44,479 nt of DNA from NCBI GenBank assembly GCA_024195585.1, contig SWBL01000386.1:1-44479 (forward strand). Direction: 5' to 3'. This stretch comes from Aureobasidium sp. EXF-3400 (lineage: Eukaryota > Ascomycota > Dothideomycetes > Dothideales > Saccotheciaceae). Numbering within the stretch: position 1 is the stretch's first letter; the number at the start of each line of letters is the position of its first letter. Made by a program: the position numbers and the translations under genes. Below are positions 8,986 to 19,107 of this stretch, one piece after another. The notes beneath the pieces were generated by a model. The model was not told the origin of the DNA, searched no databases, and saw nothing but the letters and a program-made list of their open reading frames with translations.

Positions 8986-10927
8986 TTTCAGCTCTGTAGC
9001 CGCCAATCGATCCAACCGTACTAACCACAACACTACGGCCAACGGCGAGAAGAAGGACAAGCTAGCCCATAGAGTAGGCCAAGTTGCTTCTTCACTCTGA
9101 CTGTGCCTTTCCTGACCATGACAGGACTTCTTCTTCGACCTGCTCAATGCAAGCTCGACACGCAGAGACGCCAAACAATACCTAGCCCGCTTCAAGCCCA
9201 CCCAAGACAATAAGCCTGAGATTGCACTCGCCTCACATGATCCAAATGAGACAAAGCAGCAATGGCAGCTCCAGAGATCAGGCGTCAACTTGGGACAGCT
9301 GTATCTCCCTACCCAAGCCGCTGCTGCCACACCGACCTTTACCCAATACGTAGAGCAAGAGACACAGGTCCAACACGGTCATGGAGAGATACACATTGCA
9401 CTCGTCTGCCTGAGGGCTCCGCATCTGATCGACGACGAGACGCTCGATGGCATCGCTCTGACCATGGCTCAATTGGTTCGTCTCGACATGCAAATTGTGC
9501 TCGTACTCAATTGCGAGCATGAGGTCATGCAGAAGAACGAGTCATACAAGGACACTTATCGACGCCAGGGTTCCAGAGTCGTCGCTGCCTTGGAGCGTCA
9601 TAACAACGAGGGTGCTCGTTACGTCGATGCTGCCCTCAATGTCACGAGCCAGGAACCAATGCCACCCTCGCGTCCCAAAGTCATGGGTGCCGTCGAACTC
9701 GCTGTGCCCAAACTCATCACAGAGCCGCTGAAGCGAAGTGCTATCCCCGTCATACCCGCCATAGCCTATGATACCACCTGCAAGGTACAAAATGTCTCTG
9801 TCAGCAGTGTCATGCTAGCCCTGACTCGCGCCCTGTCCGGCCTGGCCGCTGTTGCTGATTCAGAACATGGGCCACTCGAGGACACCTCAGTAGACAGGAT
9901 CATCATGCTTGATCCTCTGGGTGGTTTGCCAACAGAGACTCGACAGGACAAGGCCCATGTCTTTGTCAACCTCGAGCAGGAATACGACATGATCCGTAAC
10001 GAGATTCAGTCCTGTGGCATGAGTCCTCATCATCTCAACACACTCAGTCTAGTCCGAGACTGTTTAGCTTTGCTCCCTCCCGCATCGTCAGCCTTGCTTA
10101 TATCTCCTGAAGAAGCTGCCATTTCTTCCCATCACTCTCGCAAGGACCCGGCCATTGGTATCACGACTCGACGACAAAAAAACCCTTTGATCCACAATCT
10201 ACTCACCAACAAACCTCTCATTTCTTCCTCTCTACCTGCCGCCCGCCTCTCCACCAACAGTACAATCCCTGGCATCTCTTCGGACAATGTCACCCGCTCT
10301 ACACTAGTCAAACGTGGTATGCCACTGATGATAGTACCCGATCTCCGAAACACACCTTGGACACCACCCAAACCTGGCGAGCCTACCATTGCCCTTGACA
10401 ACCATCCAGACATCAATTTCCCCCGTCTTGTCGCCTTGATCGAAGACTCCTTCCGCAGACCCCTCGATGCCAAACACTACCTTGAACGTATTAAGAATCG
10501 TGTAGCTGGTGTCATTATCGCGGGAGAATATGAAGGCGGTGCCATCTTGACCTGGGAAGAACCACGCACACCTGCCTCCAAGCAGTCAGGGGCAGATCCT
10601 GACACTCAACGACTAGTCCCATATCTCGACAAGTTCGCCGTGCTACAACGATCTCAAGGCAGTTCTGGAGTTGCAGACATTGTCTTCCAGGCCATGGTGC
10701 GCAGTTGCTTCCCCGACGGCGTTTGCTGGCGATCACGCTCCAACAATCCCGTCAACAAGTGGTACTTTGAACGCTCGAGGGGAACTTGGCATTTGCAGGA
10801 TACTCAATGGACAATGTTCTGGACGAACCCGGACTTGGTGGCTGACCAGCAGCGTTGGGAAGAGTATGTCTCGGTGTGTAGAAACATCGAGCCCAGCTGG
10901 GCGAATAACAAAGCGAAGCCCGATTGA
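8918..10927 (+). CDS. ARG2: Mitochondrial N-acetylglutamate synthase (amino-acid acetyltransferase)
   Basis: First committed step of arginine synthesis: acetyl-CoA plus glutamate to N-acetylglutamate, in the mitochondrial matrix. Exons 8918..9073 and 9125..10927 (intron 51 bp, phase 0) give 652 residues. The N-terminus MAGCLPTLRSRVRPDTLK is Arg-rich without acidic residues up to Asp15, consistent with a presequence. Exon 2 opens with DFFFDLLNASSTRRDAKQYL, then a degenerate amino-acid-kinase-like domain (about residues 110-420) and a C-terminal GNAT domain ending DKFAVLQRSQGSSGVADIVF, RSRSNNPVNKWYFERSRGTW and QWTMFWTNPD, diagnostic of fungal Arg2. The naming follows yeast; Neurospora arg-2 is a different gene. 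It lies between HOM2 (divergent) and ARG1 (convergent). Overlapping upstream frames may affect translation. Confidence 0.95.
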
Positions 10928-11300
10928 TGCGCTATGAACTGTATATAGAAACACGTAAACGATCATGTCCATTTATCCTCAGGAACACTTAAGTTGTGCT
11001 GAAAATACTCCAGGGGTAAAATATGTGACCTGATCGTCTTAGCTCTGCTCGTCAACATGTATGTCTTCGAAGAGATGTGGCTCGCCAGTTACACTTTTAA
11101 CATTGGTTAAGGTCAAAGCTGTAAAGAATGCACAGGCACGCGCGAGCAGTGTTGAATGTGATTGTATCATTTGTATGCTTTCCTTTTTCCCTTTCCCTCT
11201 CTATGAGACCCAGAAAGAAGACAGCGAAGCGAAACCACTAGCTAAACAGCAAAACATCTAAAGGAAATCGTTGGGGTATGGGCATGAAATATTACTTTTT
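10928..11300. other. ARG2/ARG1 convergent 3' region
   Basis: Tail-to-tail 373-bp interval, presumably both 3' UTRs. A pyrimidine-rich tract lies at about 11177-11202. No gene seen. Confidence 0.4.
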
Positions 11301-12714
11301 TTACATCTTCTTGCCGGCCTCCTCCATCATGCGGCCGTACTTCTTCAGACGGATGGCGTTGACGGAGATGAAGCCGGTGGTGTCCTCGGGGCGGAAGTCG
11401 CCAATGACGTCCATCGAGGACTCGTCCATGTCGTAGAGCTTCTCGGTGTCGGACCAGCGGCCGAGGACGCTGAAGGAGCCCTTGTAGACGCGGCAGCGGA
11501 CGGCACCGTTGACGCTGTCTTGCGAGGCGGCGATGCACTGGAGCAGGAACTTGGACTCGGGGGAGAAGTAGAGACCGTTGTAGAGAACCTGTGAGGTTCA
11601 AGGGTTAGTTATGCATCTCAAGCCAGAAGAATCGGTTATCAAAACATACCTTGGCGTAGTTGAAGGTCAAGAACTGGTCACGGAGAGCGCGAACCTCACG
11701 GTCCATGGTCAGACCCTCGAGATCGATGTGAGCGGCGCGCAGGCAGGTAAGACCGGGAGTCTCGTAGCAGCCACGGGACTTGAGACCAATGAAACGGTTC
11801 TCGACAATGTCGATACGGCCAACACCGTGCTTGCGAGCAATGGCGTTGACGGCCAAGAAGAGCTCGGTGCCATCGGTGACGGTCTTGCCAGGGAGCTCAG
11901 CCTTGACGGGGAGACCCTTCTCGAAGTGCAAGACAAAGTCCTCGGGCTGCTCGGGAGCCTTGGTGGGGTCGACGGTCAACTTCCACATGTCCTCGGGAGG
12001 AGTGACGTTGGGGTCCTCGAGGATACCGGCCTCGTAACTGCAGTGGGCCAGGTTCTCGTCCATGCTCCAGGGCTTGCTCTTTGTGCTGGTGACGGGAATG
12101 CCGGACTGCTCGGCGTAGTCAAGAAGATCCTGACGACCCTTGAAGCGGTTGTAGAAGACGGGGTCGCGCCATGGGGCAATGACCTGGATGGTGGGCTGGA
12201 GAGCGTAGAAGCCCAGCTCGAAGCGGACCTGGTCGTTACCCTTGCCAGTGCAGCCGTGAGAGACGGCGAAGCAGCCCTCCTTCTGGGCCACAGCAATCTG
12301 GGCGCGGGCGATAACGGGGCGGGCAAGCGAGGTACCTGGTGCATGATTAGAACATGGCTCTCAGTATGGTCAATTGGATCATCTGGTACACACCCAAGAG
12401 GTAGACGTTCTCGTAGATGGCGTTGCACTGGACAGCAGGCCAGCACAGCTCCTCGACGAACTCCTTGCGGAGATCCTCAATGTAGCACTTCTCAGCACCA
12501 ATCTTGAGGGCCTTCTCGCGGGCAGCGTCAAAGTCCTCCTCTTGACCGACGTCGGCCATGAAGCAGATGACGCCGTAGCCCTCATCCAGCAGGTACTTGA
12601 GGATACATGAGGTATCGAGACCGCCAGAGTAGGCGAGACAGACCTGTGAAGATGGATCAATTGAATGCTCGAGATAACAGGCCATCTACGATAGCTCACC
12701 TTTCCCTTGGACAT
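11301..12714 (-). CDS. ARG1: Argininosuccinate synthase
   Basis: ATP-dependent condensation of citrulline and aspartate, the step before ARG4. Four exons: 12700..12714, 12394..12643, 11650..12335, 11301..11588 (introns 56, 58, 61 bp), 412 residues. The first exon encodes only MSKGK; exon 2 opens [19 protein letters not shown], the PP-loop ATP-binding motif (SGGLDTS at residues 11-17). Further signatures: [39 protein letters not shown] and SRGCYETPG. The reading frame is continuous over all four junctions and ends in the usual [15 protein letters not shown] tail. Two TGAGTCA words lie upstream at 12816 and 13065. It points the same way as THR4, which lies upstream of it, 582 bp away. Confidence 0.97.
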
Positions 12715-12815
12715 GTTGATAGATGTGATGTGAAATGAACAAAGTGTGGATTGAAGTAAAGGAAGGTTGATTCAGAGTTGAAGCAGTTATAAGAAAGATG
12801 GTGGGGAAAGATTGG

Positions 12816-12822
12816 TGAGTCA
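12816..12822. promoter_or_regulatory. TGAGTCA site, ARG1 proximal
   Basis: Perfect Gcn4/CpcA-type word about 102 bp upstream of the ARG1 ATG. Confidence 0.6.
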
Positions 12823-13064
12823 ATGGCCAGAAAAAAAGTGAGGTCCTCCGACTGTCTACTCACCTAGTCAGCTATCGGCGTATCGCAGCGCTGATCACTG
12901 CACCTGTTTGGCTTTTTGGTTGCTGTGACTGTTTGCTGGCACTAATCGCTGCCTGCCTCCGTCACCGGCCCCAGATTTCTCCCTGTCCTGCCGACCTCCT
13001 CCGCCTTAAGCCGCCGAAAACCACGAGTCAATCCCGCCCGATCCACTCTCAACCACAGCACTCA

Positions 13065-13071
13065 TGAGTCA
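13065..13071. promoter_or_regulatory. TGAGTCA site, ARG1 distal
   Basis: Second perfect word about 350 bp upstream of the ARG1 ATG. Together with the copy at 12816 and the near-match at 13024 it forms a small cluster. Confidence 0.5.
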
Positions 13072-13296
13072 ACAAGATGCTGTTCCTTTCTCGACGACAG
13101 ATGCGTCAGGTGTCTACAGAGAAACCTCAGGCATCACATTTTCAAAGGATACTCGTGCTTTGAGTGCATTGAGGATTTACTCTGTGGCTTCATGCAGAAG
13201 AAGAATATCCAGAAATCAGACAGAAACATTTCTCATATCTACGTGTACCTCTAACACCAGCCAATATAACCAACTTTTCATGCTGCATATTCAAAT

Positions 13297-15109
13297 CTAA
13301 CCCTTTACAATTTCGCCGGGTCCACTGCTGGCCTTGCCCTCCATCTCAAGCTGCACTTCCTCACGAACAATCTCTCTGACGTCTTGCCATCCAGCGCCAT
13401 TCTTAACGATGGTGACACGACGAGGCTTTTGCTCGAGACCGACAAACTGCTCGGGCTGGACAGCCTGGAAGTTGAAGCCTTCTTGGTTGCCAAGCGCCGT
13501 CTCGACTGCTGACGAGAATTTGGCAGGGTGGGCAGTGGCAAGAGCGATGTGGTGGGCGTTGGGTGCACGCTGGATGGAGCGTAGCGAAGCAGCAATACCG
13601 ATGGCACTGTGGGGATCGAGGATGTACTTGCCCTCGTGCACGGTACCTTGTGTAGCGTAGGCGCCGCTGTTCTCGCCAACCGGTGTCATGCCGTTACCCG
13701 AAGCGTACGTCTGGGTGATCTGATCAATAGTCTGCTTGTCGGATACACGCTCAGACTCAAAGTCCTCGTGTGCGGCGTCAAGGATGGCCTTGTCGACACC
13801 GAATCCGCCATCGGTCTTGAGTGATTGCAGCCAGGTGTTGACTTGCTCGCCAGCAGCCTTGCGACGCTCAGTCACGTTGTCGCTGCCGTTGGTACGGTAA
13901 GACAAGTACCACAGCAGACGCTCAAAGTTGCTGCTGACCAAGATATCCATGGCGGGTGCCAGTGTCTCCTTGACACCATCAACATGTGCCTTTGCGCCGT
14001 CGTGCTCAAAGCCGCCCTCGGCCTCGCGTCCGTGGACTGGCTTCTTCTCGTAGTGACCGCTGCGCCAGAATCGGTGCAGAATGTCGTTCTCGTTTGTAGC
14101 GATGACGAGCTTGTCGACGGGCAGGCCCATGCGCTTGGCGAAGTAACCAGCAAGGATGTCACCGAAGTTACCGGTAGGAACGACGAAGCGGATTTGGGGG
14201 TTCTCTGTGTTGAGCGAGCGGGCGAGGGTGAAGTATGATTGGAAGTAGTAGGTGATTTGTGCGAGGATACGTGCCCAGTTGATGGAATTTACAGCGGCGA
14301 GGCGGTGGGTGCTGTTCATATCGGCATCACCGAAGAGAGCCTTGACAAAGTCCTGCATGTCATCAGTATGCTGTCATGTGCGATTGGGAGGTTTAAACTG
14401 ACCTGGCAGTCGTCGAAGGTGCCATCGACGGCCAAATTGTGAACGTTGGCATCGAGGACAGTGGTCATCTGAGCCTCCTGAACAGGGCTGACCTTGCCTT
14501 TGGGGTGCATGATGAAGACTGAGACGTCCTTCTTGCCGCGCAGACCGTAGATGGCAGCGGAACCGGTATCACCACTTGTAGCACCAACAACAGTCAGATG
14601 TTGTCTGTCGGTACCTTCCTTGCCCTTGTTCATGCGTACGAGGAAGTACTCGAACAGGTTGCCGACAAACTGGAGAGCAACATCCTTGAAAGCGAATGTA
14701 GGACCGTGGAACAACTCCATCAGATGCAGGTTCTTGGACTTGTCGAGAGTGACGACTGGAGTGACATCTTTGGCGCGGAAGGTGGCATAACTGCGGTGGA
14801 TGATGTCTTTGAGGTCGGCTGAGGGAATTTCGCTGTCGGAGATGTACAAGCTGAAGATCTCATAGGCGAGCTCTTGGAAGGAGAGGTTGCGCCAACTGGA
14901 TTGCCAGTCTGAGGGAAGTGCGGGCACCTCTTCGGGGATGAACAGACCACCGTCTGCAGCGAGGCCCTTGAGGACGACGTCTTCGAACGACAGCTAAAGC
15001 AGCTTCTTCTCAGCTGGAGACTTGTGTCGGGGGAGAGTGGGTGTGATCATACGTCGTAGGAGCCTCCTCTGGTGCTCAGGTAGCGTTGCGATGCGGTATG
15101 CGAAGCCAT
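13297..15109 (-). CDS. THR4: Threonine synthase
   Basis: PLP enzyme converting O-phosphohomoserine to threonine. Exons 15053..15109, 14403..14993, 13297..14352 (introns 59 and 50 bp) give 567 residues. Exon 1 is MASHTASQRYLSTRGGSYD; exon 2 begins LSFEDVVLKGLAADGGLFIP, the normal N-terminus. The PLP lysine is K122 in ELFHGPTFAFKDVALQFVGN; phosphate/PLP loop segments include VVGATSGDTGSAA and VVPTGNFGDILAGYFAKRMG. It is some 50 residues longer than yeast Thr4 because of hydrophilic insertions near KKPVHGREAEGGFEHDG and NGMTPVGENSGAYATQG, which I read as coding because the frame is open and intron signals are absent. The TGAGTCA at 15198 lies 89 bp upstream. It works downstream of HOM2 in the same pathway. 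Confidence 0.96.
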
Positions 15110-15496
15110 GTTGGTGTGTCTCTGGGCGTCTGTGTCGCTCAATTCGGCTTGTCCTGTTTCCCTTGCTCTTCTGAATGACGGTGATGTTGGTTGTGAATGA
15201 GTCACGTATGTACAAAAAACATTTAACAGAGTTGCAAGAACGGTTCAATGGCTGACCCCTCGGTGGGACTTCTTGTTTCTGGCCAGAGCGTCATGGCCAC
15301 CAGTTTTGCCGCGAAGTCGGAGCTCAAGCATCTGGCGTCGTCCGAACGCGCTCGACAAAGTTTAGGGAGCAATAACCAAGCGTTCGAGTGCTGGCTCTGA
15401 CGTCGCTGGAGCTGTACGAAGTAGCTGGTTTGTTGTTCTGCGCTTCGAGCTTGTCTTGCTTGTTACCACAAACACCACCGCCGAGAACAAGTCAGC
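15110..15496. promoter_or_regulatory. Divergent THR4/CAX4 promoter
   Basis: A 387-bp bidirectional interval containing TGAGTCA at 15198-15204. A 50-codon ATG frame on + from 15249 (MADPSVGLLVSGQS...) precedes CAX4 and could act as an upstream ORF if it is transcribed. Confidence 0.4.
15198..15204. promoter_or_regulatory. TGAGTCA site upstream of THR4
   Basis: Perfect Gcn4/CpcA-type word 89 bp before the THR4 ATG and about 290 bp before the CAX4 ATG; the sequence continues to TGAGTCACGT. Confidence 0.6.
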
Positions 15497-16307
15497 ATGG
15501 AAGACCCTCCGTTGGCATCGCTGTCTTTGACCCATGTTCATTATGTGAGATGCCGCATGCTTCTTTCTAATCAATGTGCATAAATAGCTGATCCTCGGTC
15601 TCAGAATCCCAATGATCCCATCGCCCATGCCTGTGCCTTTCTGGCCCTTGTGCCCCAAGCTCTGTGTATCACATATGCCACTCTGATATGGAGCACCCGC
15701 GAGGCAGAGGTCGCCCTTATGTTTGCTGGCCAAATGGCCTGTGAGGCTCTCAATTGGTTACTCAAACGTACCATTCGCGAAAAGAGACCGCATCGTATGC
15801 CAACCTACCAAACACCATCTCCGACACAGTCTTCTAATTTATTCCCCTTTAGCTTTGACCGGCAAAGGCTACGGTATGCCCTCGTCACACGCCCAATTCG
15901 TCTCGTACTTCGCTGTCTCTTTGACCCTGTTTCTCCTGTTACGCCATAACCCTCACGCGCCCAATACTTCGACCACCCACATCCCGACTTCTACATTCGA
16001 AAGACTCGCTTTGTCTGTCTTGGTCATTGCTGGTGCTGCCGCTGTCGCCCTGAGCAGGACATACCTCAGCTACCACACCGACAGACAGATTCTAGTTGGC
16101 TGTGTCGTAGGCGCCCTCTTTGCCGTCTTCTGGTATCTTTTTACAGCATACTTGCGCCGCTCTGGCTGGCTGGACTGGGCGCTAGACACTTCGATCGCAA
16201 AGTTCTTCCGCCTGAGAGACTTGGTCGTCAGTGAGGATCTAGTCGACGCTGGCTGGGAGAGGTGGCAGCAGCGTAGAAGCAAAAGAAGCGAGCAAAAGTC
16301 GAAGTAA
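15497..16307 (+). CDS. CAX4: Dolichyl-diphosphatase (Cax4/Cwh8), PAP2 family
   Basis: ER lumenal phosphatase that recycles dolichyl diphosphate after N-glycosylation. Exons 15497..15544, 15605..15794, 15853..16307 (introns 60 and 58 bp) give 230 residues, close to yeast Cax4. Exon 1 encodes MEDPPLASLSLTHVHY, joining NPNDPIAHACAFLALVPQAL. All three phosphatase motifs are present: K-x6-RP (KRTIREKRP, K70, R77), PSSHAQF (residues 89-95) and SRTYLSYHTDRQILVG with its catalytic His. About four hydrophobic helices span the chain, and the tail is Arg/Lys-rich. The alternative acceptor at about 15590 breaks the frame, so CTCAG|AAT was chosen. It runs divergently from THR4. Confidence 0.93.
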
Positions 16308-16578
16308 ATGTTCATAACATGTACATATAAAATGGTCCCTTTCTTTGTCGATAAGCCATTATTGGACTATGGAGATTAACTCTAGTGCCACTGCTTCTTC
16401 TGCCATCCGTTGTTTTCGGCCGTCTTTGGTGCTCATTTCGTTTCTTCGCCTTTCATCATGCCCCAGCTCGATGCATTGCTTGTTGATGCTTTCTGTTGAC
16501 ATTACAACCCTCTGCCCGTCCCAAGGTTTCTATCTCAAAATCCTGCTTTCTTGGTACCAACTGGTACTATCAGGAGTT

Positions 16579-16899
16579 TTAGGTGCTCTCCGGGCCGTTA
16601 ATCGACATCTGAGCATTGTCTTCCTCGTCGGCCTCCTCGCCTGCCTTCTCAGCCTTCCACTCGCCAACTTCTGCAATCTTCTCAGGCTGAATGCGCTTCA
16701 TGGTCTTCTTCGACATGTCATCATTCTTCATTCCCTCCTTTGTGCCGCTGGCTTCGGTTGCGTGGTTGTTTGTAGAGGTGGGTTGGTTGTCATGCTGGGT
16801 TGAGGTGTCCTCTTTTTGGATATCTGTCAGCCCACACGTAGCGACTGAGCACTATAAAGTCTTTGACGTACCATGGCTCTTGGCCGATTCTGCTGACAT
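16579..16899 (-). CDS. Small acidic hydrophilic protein (90 aa, spliced), function unknown
   Basis: Not visible as a single ORF. Exons 16872..16899 and 16579..16823 join in phase 1 across a 48-bp intron with GTACGT donor and GACAG acceptor. The 90-residue product starts MSAESAKSHDIQKEDTSTQH, is Gln/Asn/Thr-rich, then carries a basic-acidic segment DMSKKTMKRIQPEKIAEVGE followed by WKAEKAGEEADEEDNAQ. It has no signal peptide or membrane segment and is probably disordered. The two-exon reading is supported by clean splice sites, a continuous frame and biased composition. I recognise no family. It converges on CAX4 (3' ends about 270 bp apart). Confidence 0.6.
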
Positions 16900-17341
16900 G
16901 ATGTTGGAGGATGTGGTTGTGGTAATGTGATTTGGTTTGACGAGAAGATCTGTAGTAAGCTGCCGTTCGAAGCGATGCTGTTTTGGTGGATTGGATCACG
17001 GAAGAGTGTGATGATGTGAAGTATGTGGATGCTCTTTGAAATTCGTTTACTGAAGCATCTGTCCACATTGGATCAGCGTTCTTCACTACTGAAGTGAGTT
17101 TTGGAGTTTGCTCCTCACACTCGCCCTTTGTGACTTTTGGAAAGGCCCATCTCGACCAGTTTGACCTAACTCACTTTCCTGTTCGTGATATGCGGCTTTG
17201 TAGATAGAAAACACAGGACTTTTGTGTCCTGGCGTATTTTGGTCATTATTCTTGATTGTGCGCAGACTTTTATGAGTCTTGCACAGCGGCCTGATTAGTG
17301 GCCCGCTCTTGTTCTCGTCTCGCAGCCTTTGCCATCTTAGC
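16900..17341. other. Upstream region of the small acidic gene; TPT1 3' region
   Basis: 442-bp interval between two minus-strand genes. It presumably holds the promoter of the 90-aa gene and the TPT1 3' UTR. A 22-codon frame just beyond the TPT1 stop (MAKAARREQERATNQAAVQD) is probably chance. Confidence 0.35.
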
Positions 17342-18361
17342 TTACTTCTTTAATTCGGCACCTGAAGGGTTGCCCCTGTCTGAAGTTGTTGTTTGCTGCT
17401 GGTCGGCTTGATCTTTCTTGACTTCCAGTTGCTTCCTCGGCTTGTTGGCTTTCTTGGGCTTGGTCCACGACTCTGGGGCCTCTTTCAGGATGTTACCATC
17501 CTCAACCAGTACTCCCTGTCCACCAGTGCGATCCTCAACTCTGCTGAAGAATTGCAAACTAATCACGCCATTTCCATCTCCTTCACTCAAGATGACGCCG
17601 TTCTCAGACTTCCAGAATTTGACTCCAGCTTCCACGGCCTTCTTAATATCCACGTAGACCAGCACCGAGGATGAGTTACGCATGCCAGAGATGACGGGCG
17701 CGGCACTTGCATCATTGTCTTCGGACTTGAAACCTGCGGGAAGGCCAGAGGCGAAGTGAACGTGAGTGCGAGCCATCTTCTTGAGACCACCAGTGGCCAC
17801 AATCTGAGGCCAGGCAGCGTGGGTGGTTCCATGTACCACTACTGACGGAAGGTTCTCATCTGTGATTGGCGTGAGCAGATTCTCAGATGCAACCTCCAGA
17901 GAGTGTCCTTGATTTGCACGAATAAGATAGTCGGCAGGGTTGTCAGACTCTGGAAGTTGACTGGGAATGTCTGAAGTTGTAGATGTTGCTGCATCATCGG
18001 CGGGAATACTGGCTGCTGAAGCGGCAGCGGATTTGTGGATCAGAGAAAAGCGTTGCTTGTCGTTCTCTGCCACAATCTGCTTGATTTCATCGAGTGTCGG
18101 TTTGACACTGCGAATCTTTTGGTTGTCCATCTGCCTAGTGTCAGACAAAAGAGCTCAATCAAAATAGCGAGCATCTGGAAAATTCGAGAAAAGGAAAAAG
18201 ATAATGTCCACGAGACTCACCACATCCTTGAGGTTGATGTAACCTGCCGCATCTAATTTGAGACCTTCCTTCTCAGCACTGTGACGAAGTAGTTTGCTCA
18301 GTGCCTTTGACACTTGAACGTCTCGTGGCATGGGACCACCACGACCACGTCCAGCAGGCAT
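17342..18361 (-). CDS. TPT1: tRNA 2'-phosphotransferase
   Basis: Final step of tRNA splicing: removes the 2'-phosphate at the ligated junction, transferring it to NAD+. Exons 18221..18361 and 17342..18130 (intron 90 bp, phase 0) give 309 residues. The N-terminal half has VSKALSKLLRHSAEKEGLKL and GYINLKDV, then IRSVKPTLDEIKQIVAENDKQRFSL (winged-helix lobe). The catalytic lobe follows: VVVHGTTHAAWPQI, RTHVHFASGLPAGF and SSSVLVYVDIKKAVEAGVKF. A 25-30-residue Ala/Ser/Asp-rich insertion (after LIHKSAAASA) and a Lys/Gln-rich C-terminal tail are lineage additions. It shares a 746-bp divergent region with RMP1. Confidence 0.95.
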
Positions 18362-19107
18362 TTTGAATAACGTGCGGAATCGAATTGTTTGGTCAGACAG
18401 ATGAAGCAAGGGAAGTTTTCTCCGAAGAAAGGCTGTGTGTATTCAGTGCAAGATTCAAATAATCAAAGATCAGATGCTGAATGAAGTTTGGAAATTGTTC
18501 GGCGGAGGTTCCAAATACTTGTTGGCAACCGCAGACCCTGATTCCAGTCCTCGGCGGTGTCTCTTTCTTCAACTCTTGCCATCACCGTGCCCTATATTAT
18601 CACGAAAGTCGACATCCTTGTATGACTGTATGCCTAGTCCCGTGTTGTAGCACTCTTCTGTGACAGCGAAAGGCAAAACTTTGATGCGATAGATGGATGC
18701 CAACGCAAACGGAAGAAAAGCTTCAACACTTCTTCCAACGCAGTGGGACGATTGATCTTCGGGACTCTGGGACAAACTCATCAGGTGTATCGAGAAGCAA
18801 AGGGGATATACATTCAGCAGGAAACTGCGTCTAATCAAGCCTCAAGAGGAATACCACCGTGTTGGTAATTAACTCATGTCACGGGGGTGACCAACAAAAT
18901 CTACAAACTCTTCGAGTCACCGCCTACTTTACGCTAAAAGGCTATACTCGAAAGAGGAGTCTTCCAATAAATTCGTCGGAGTTGCAGGCTACCACCAAGG
19001 ACCAACTCCTCTGGCTTTCTTCAGGAGAGGCTGGAGTACAGGCATTTCACTGCAGACATAACTTGAGACACGCGAACACCGACAAACATACTTTCTGGGC
19101 CCACGAC
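18362..19107. promoter_or_regulatory. Divergent TPT1/RMP1 promoter region
   Basis: 746-bp bidirectional interval. The RMP1 frame stays open without ATG from about 18859 to its ATG at 19108, with no family similarity, so that part is treated as leader. No recognised element. Confidence 0.35.

Larger units (their letters stand above)
12715..13296. promoter_or_regulatory. ARG1 promoter and THR4 3' region
   Basis: Probable ARG1 promoter (12715 to about 13075) followed by the THR4 3' UTR. It has TGAGTCA at 12816-12822 and 13065-13071 and a one-mismatch CGAGTCA at 13024-13030. A 78-codon ATG frame on + (13064-13300) starts inside the second TGAGTCA copy and looks like chance. Confidence 0.55.

Noticed and set aside
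8869..9330. 153-codon minus frame antisense to ARG2
   Set aside because: Lies opposite ARG2 exon 1 and the exon 2 start, which have clear family motifs; a shadow frame.
11611..12507. 298-codon + frame antisense to ARG1
   Set aside because: Codon-bias shadow of the very conserved ARG1 coding strand; crosses the ARG1 intron.
13064..13300. 78-codon + ATG frame upstream of ARG1
   Set aside because: Begins within a TGAGTCA site and has no similarity; promoter region.
18859..19107. 83-codon N-terminal extension of RMP1
   Set aside because: No ATG in the extension; similarity to Rmp1 begins only after ATG 19108.
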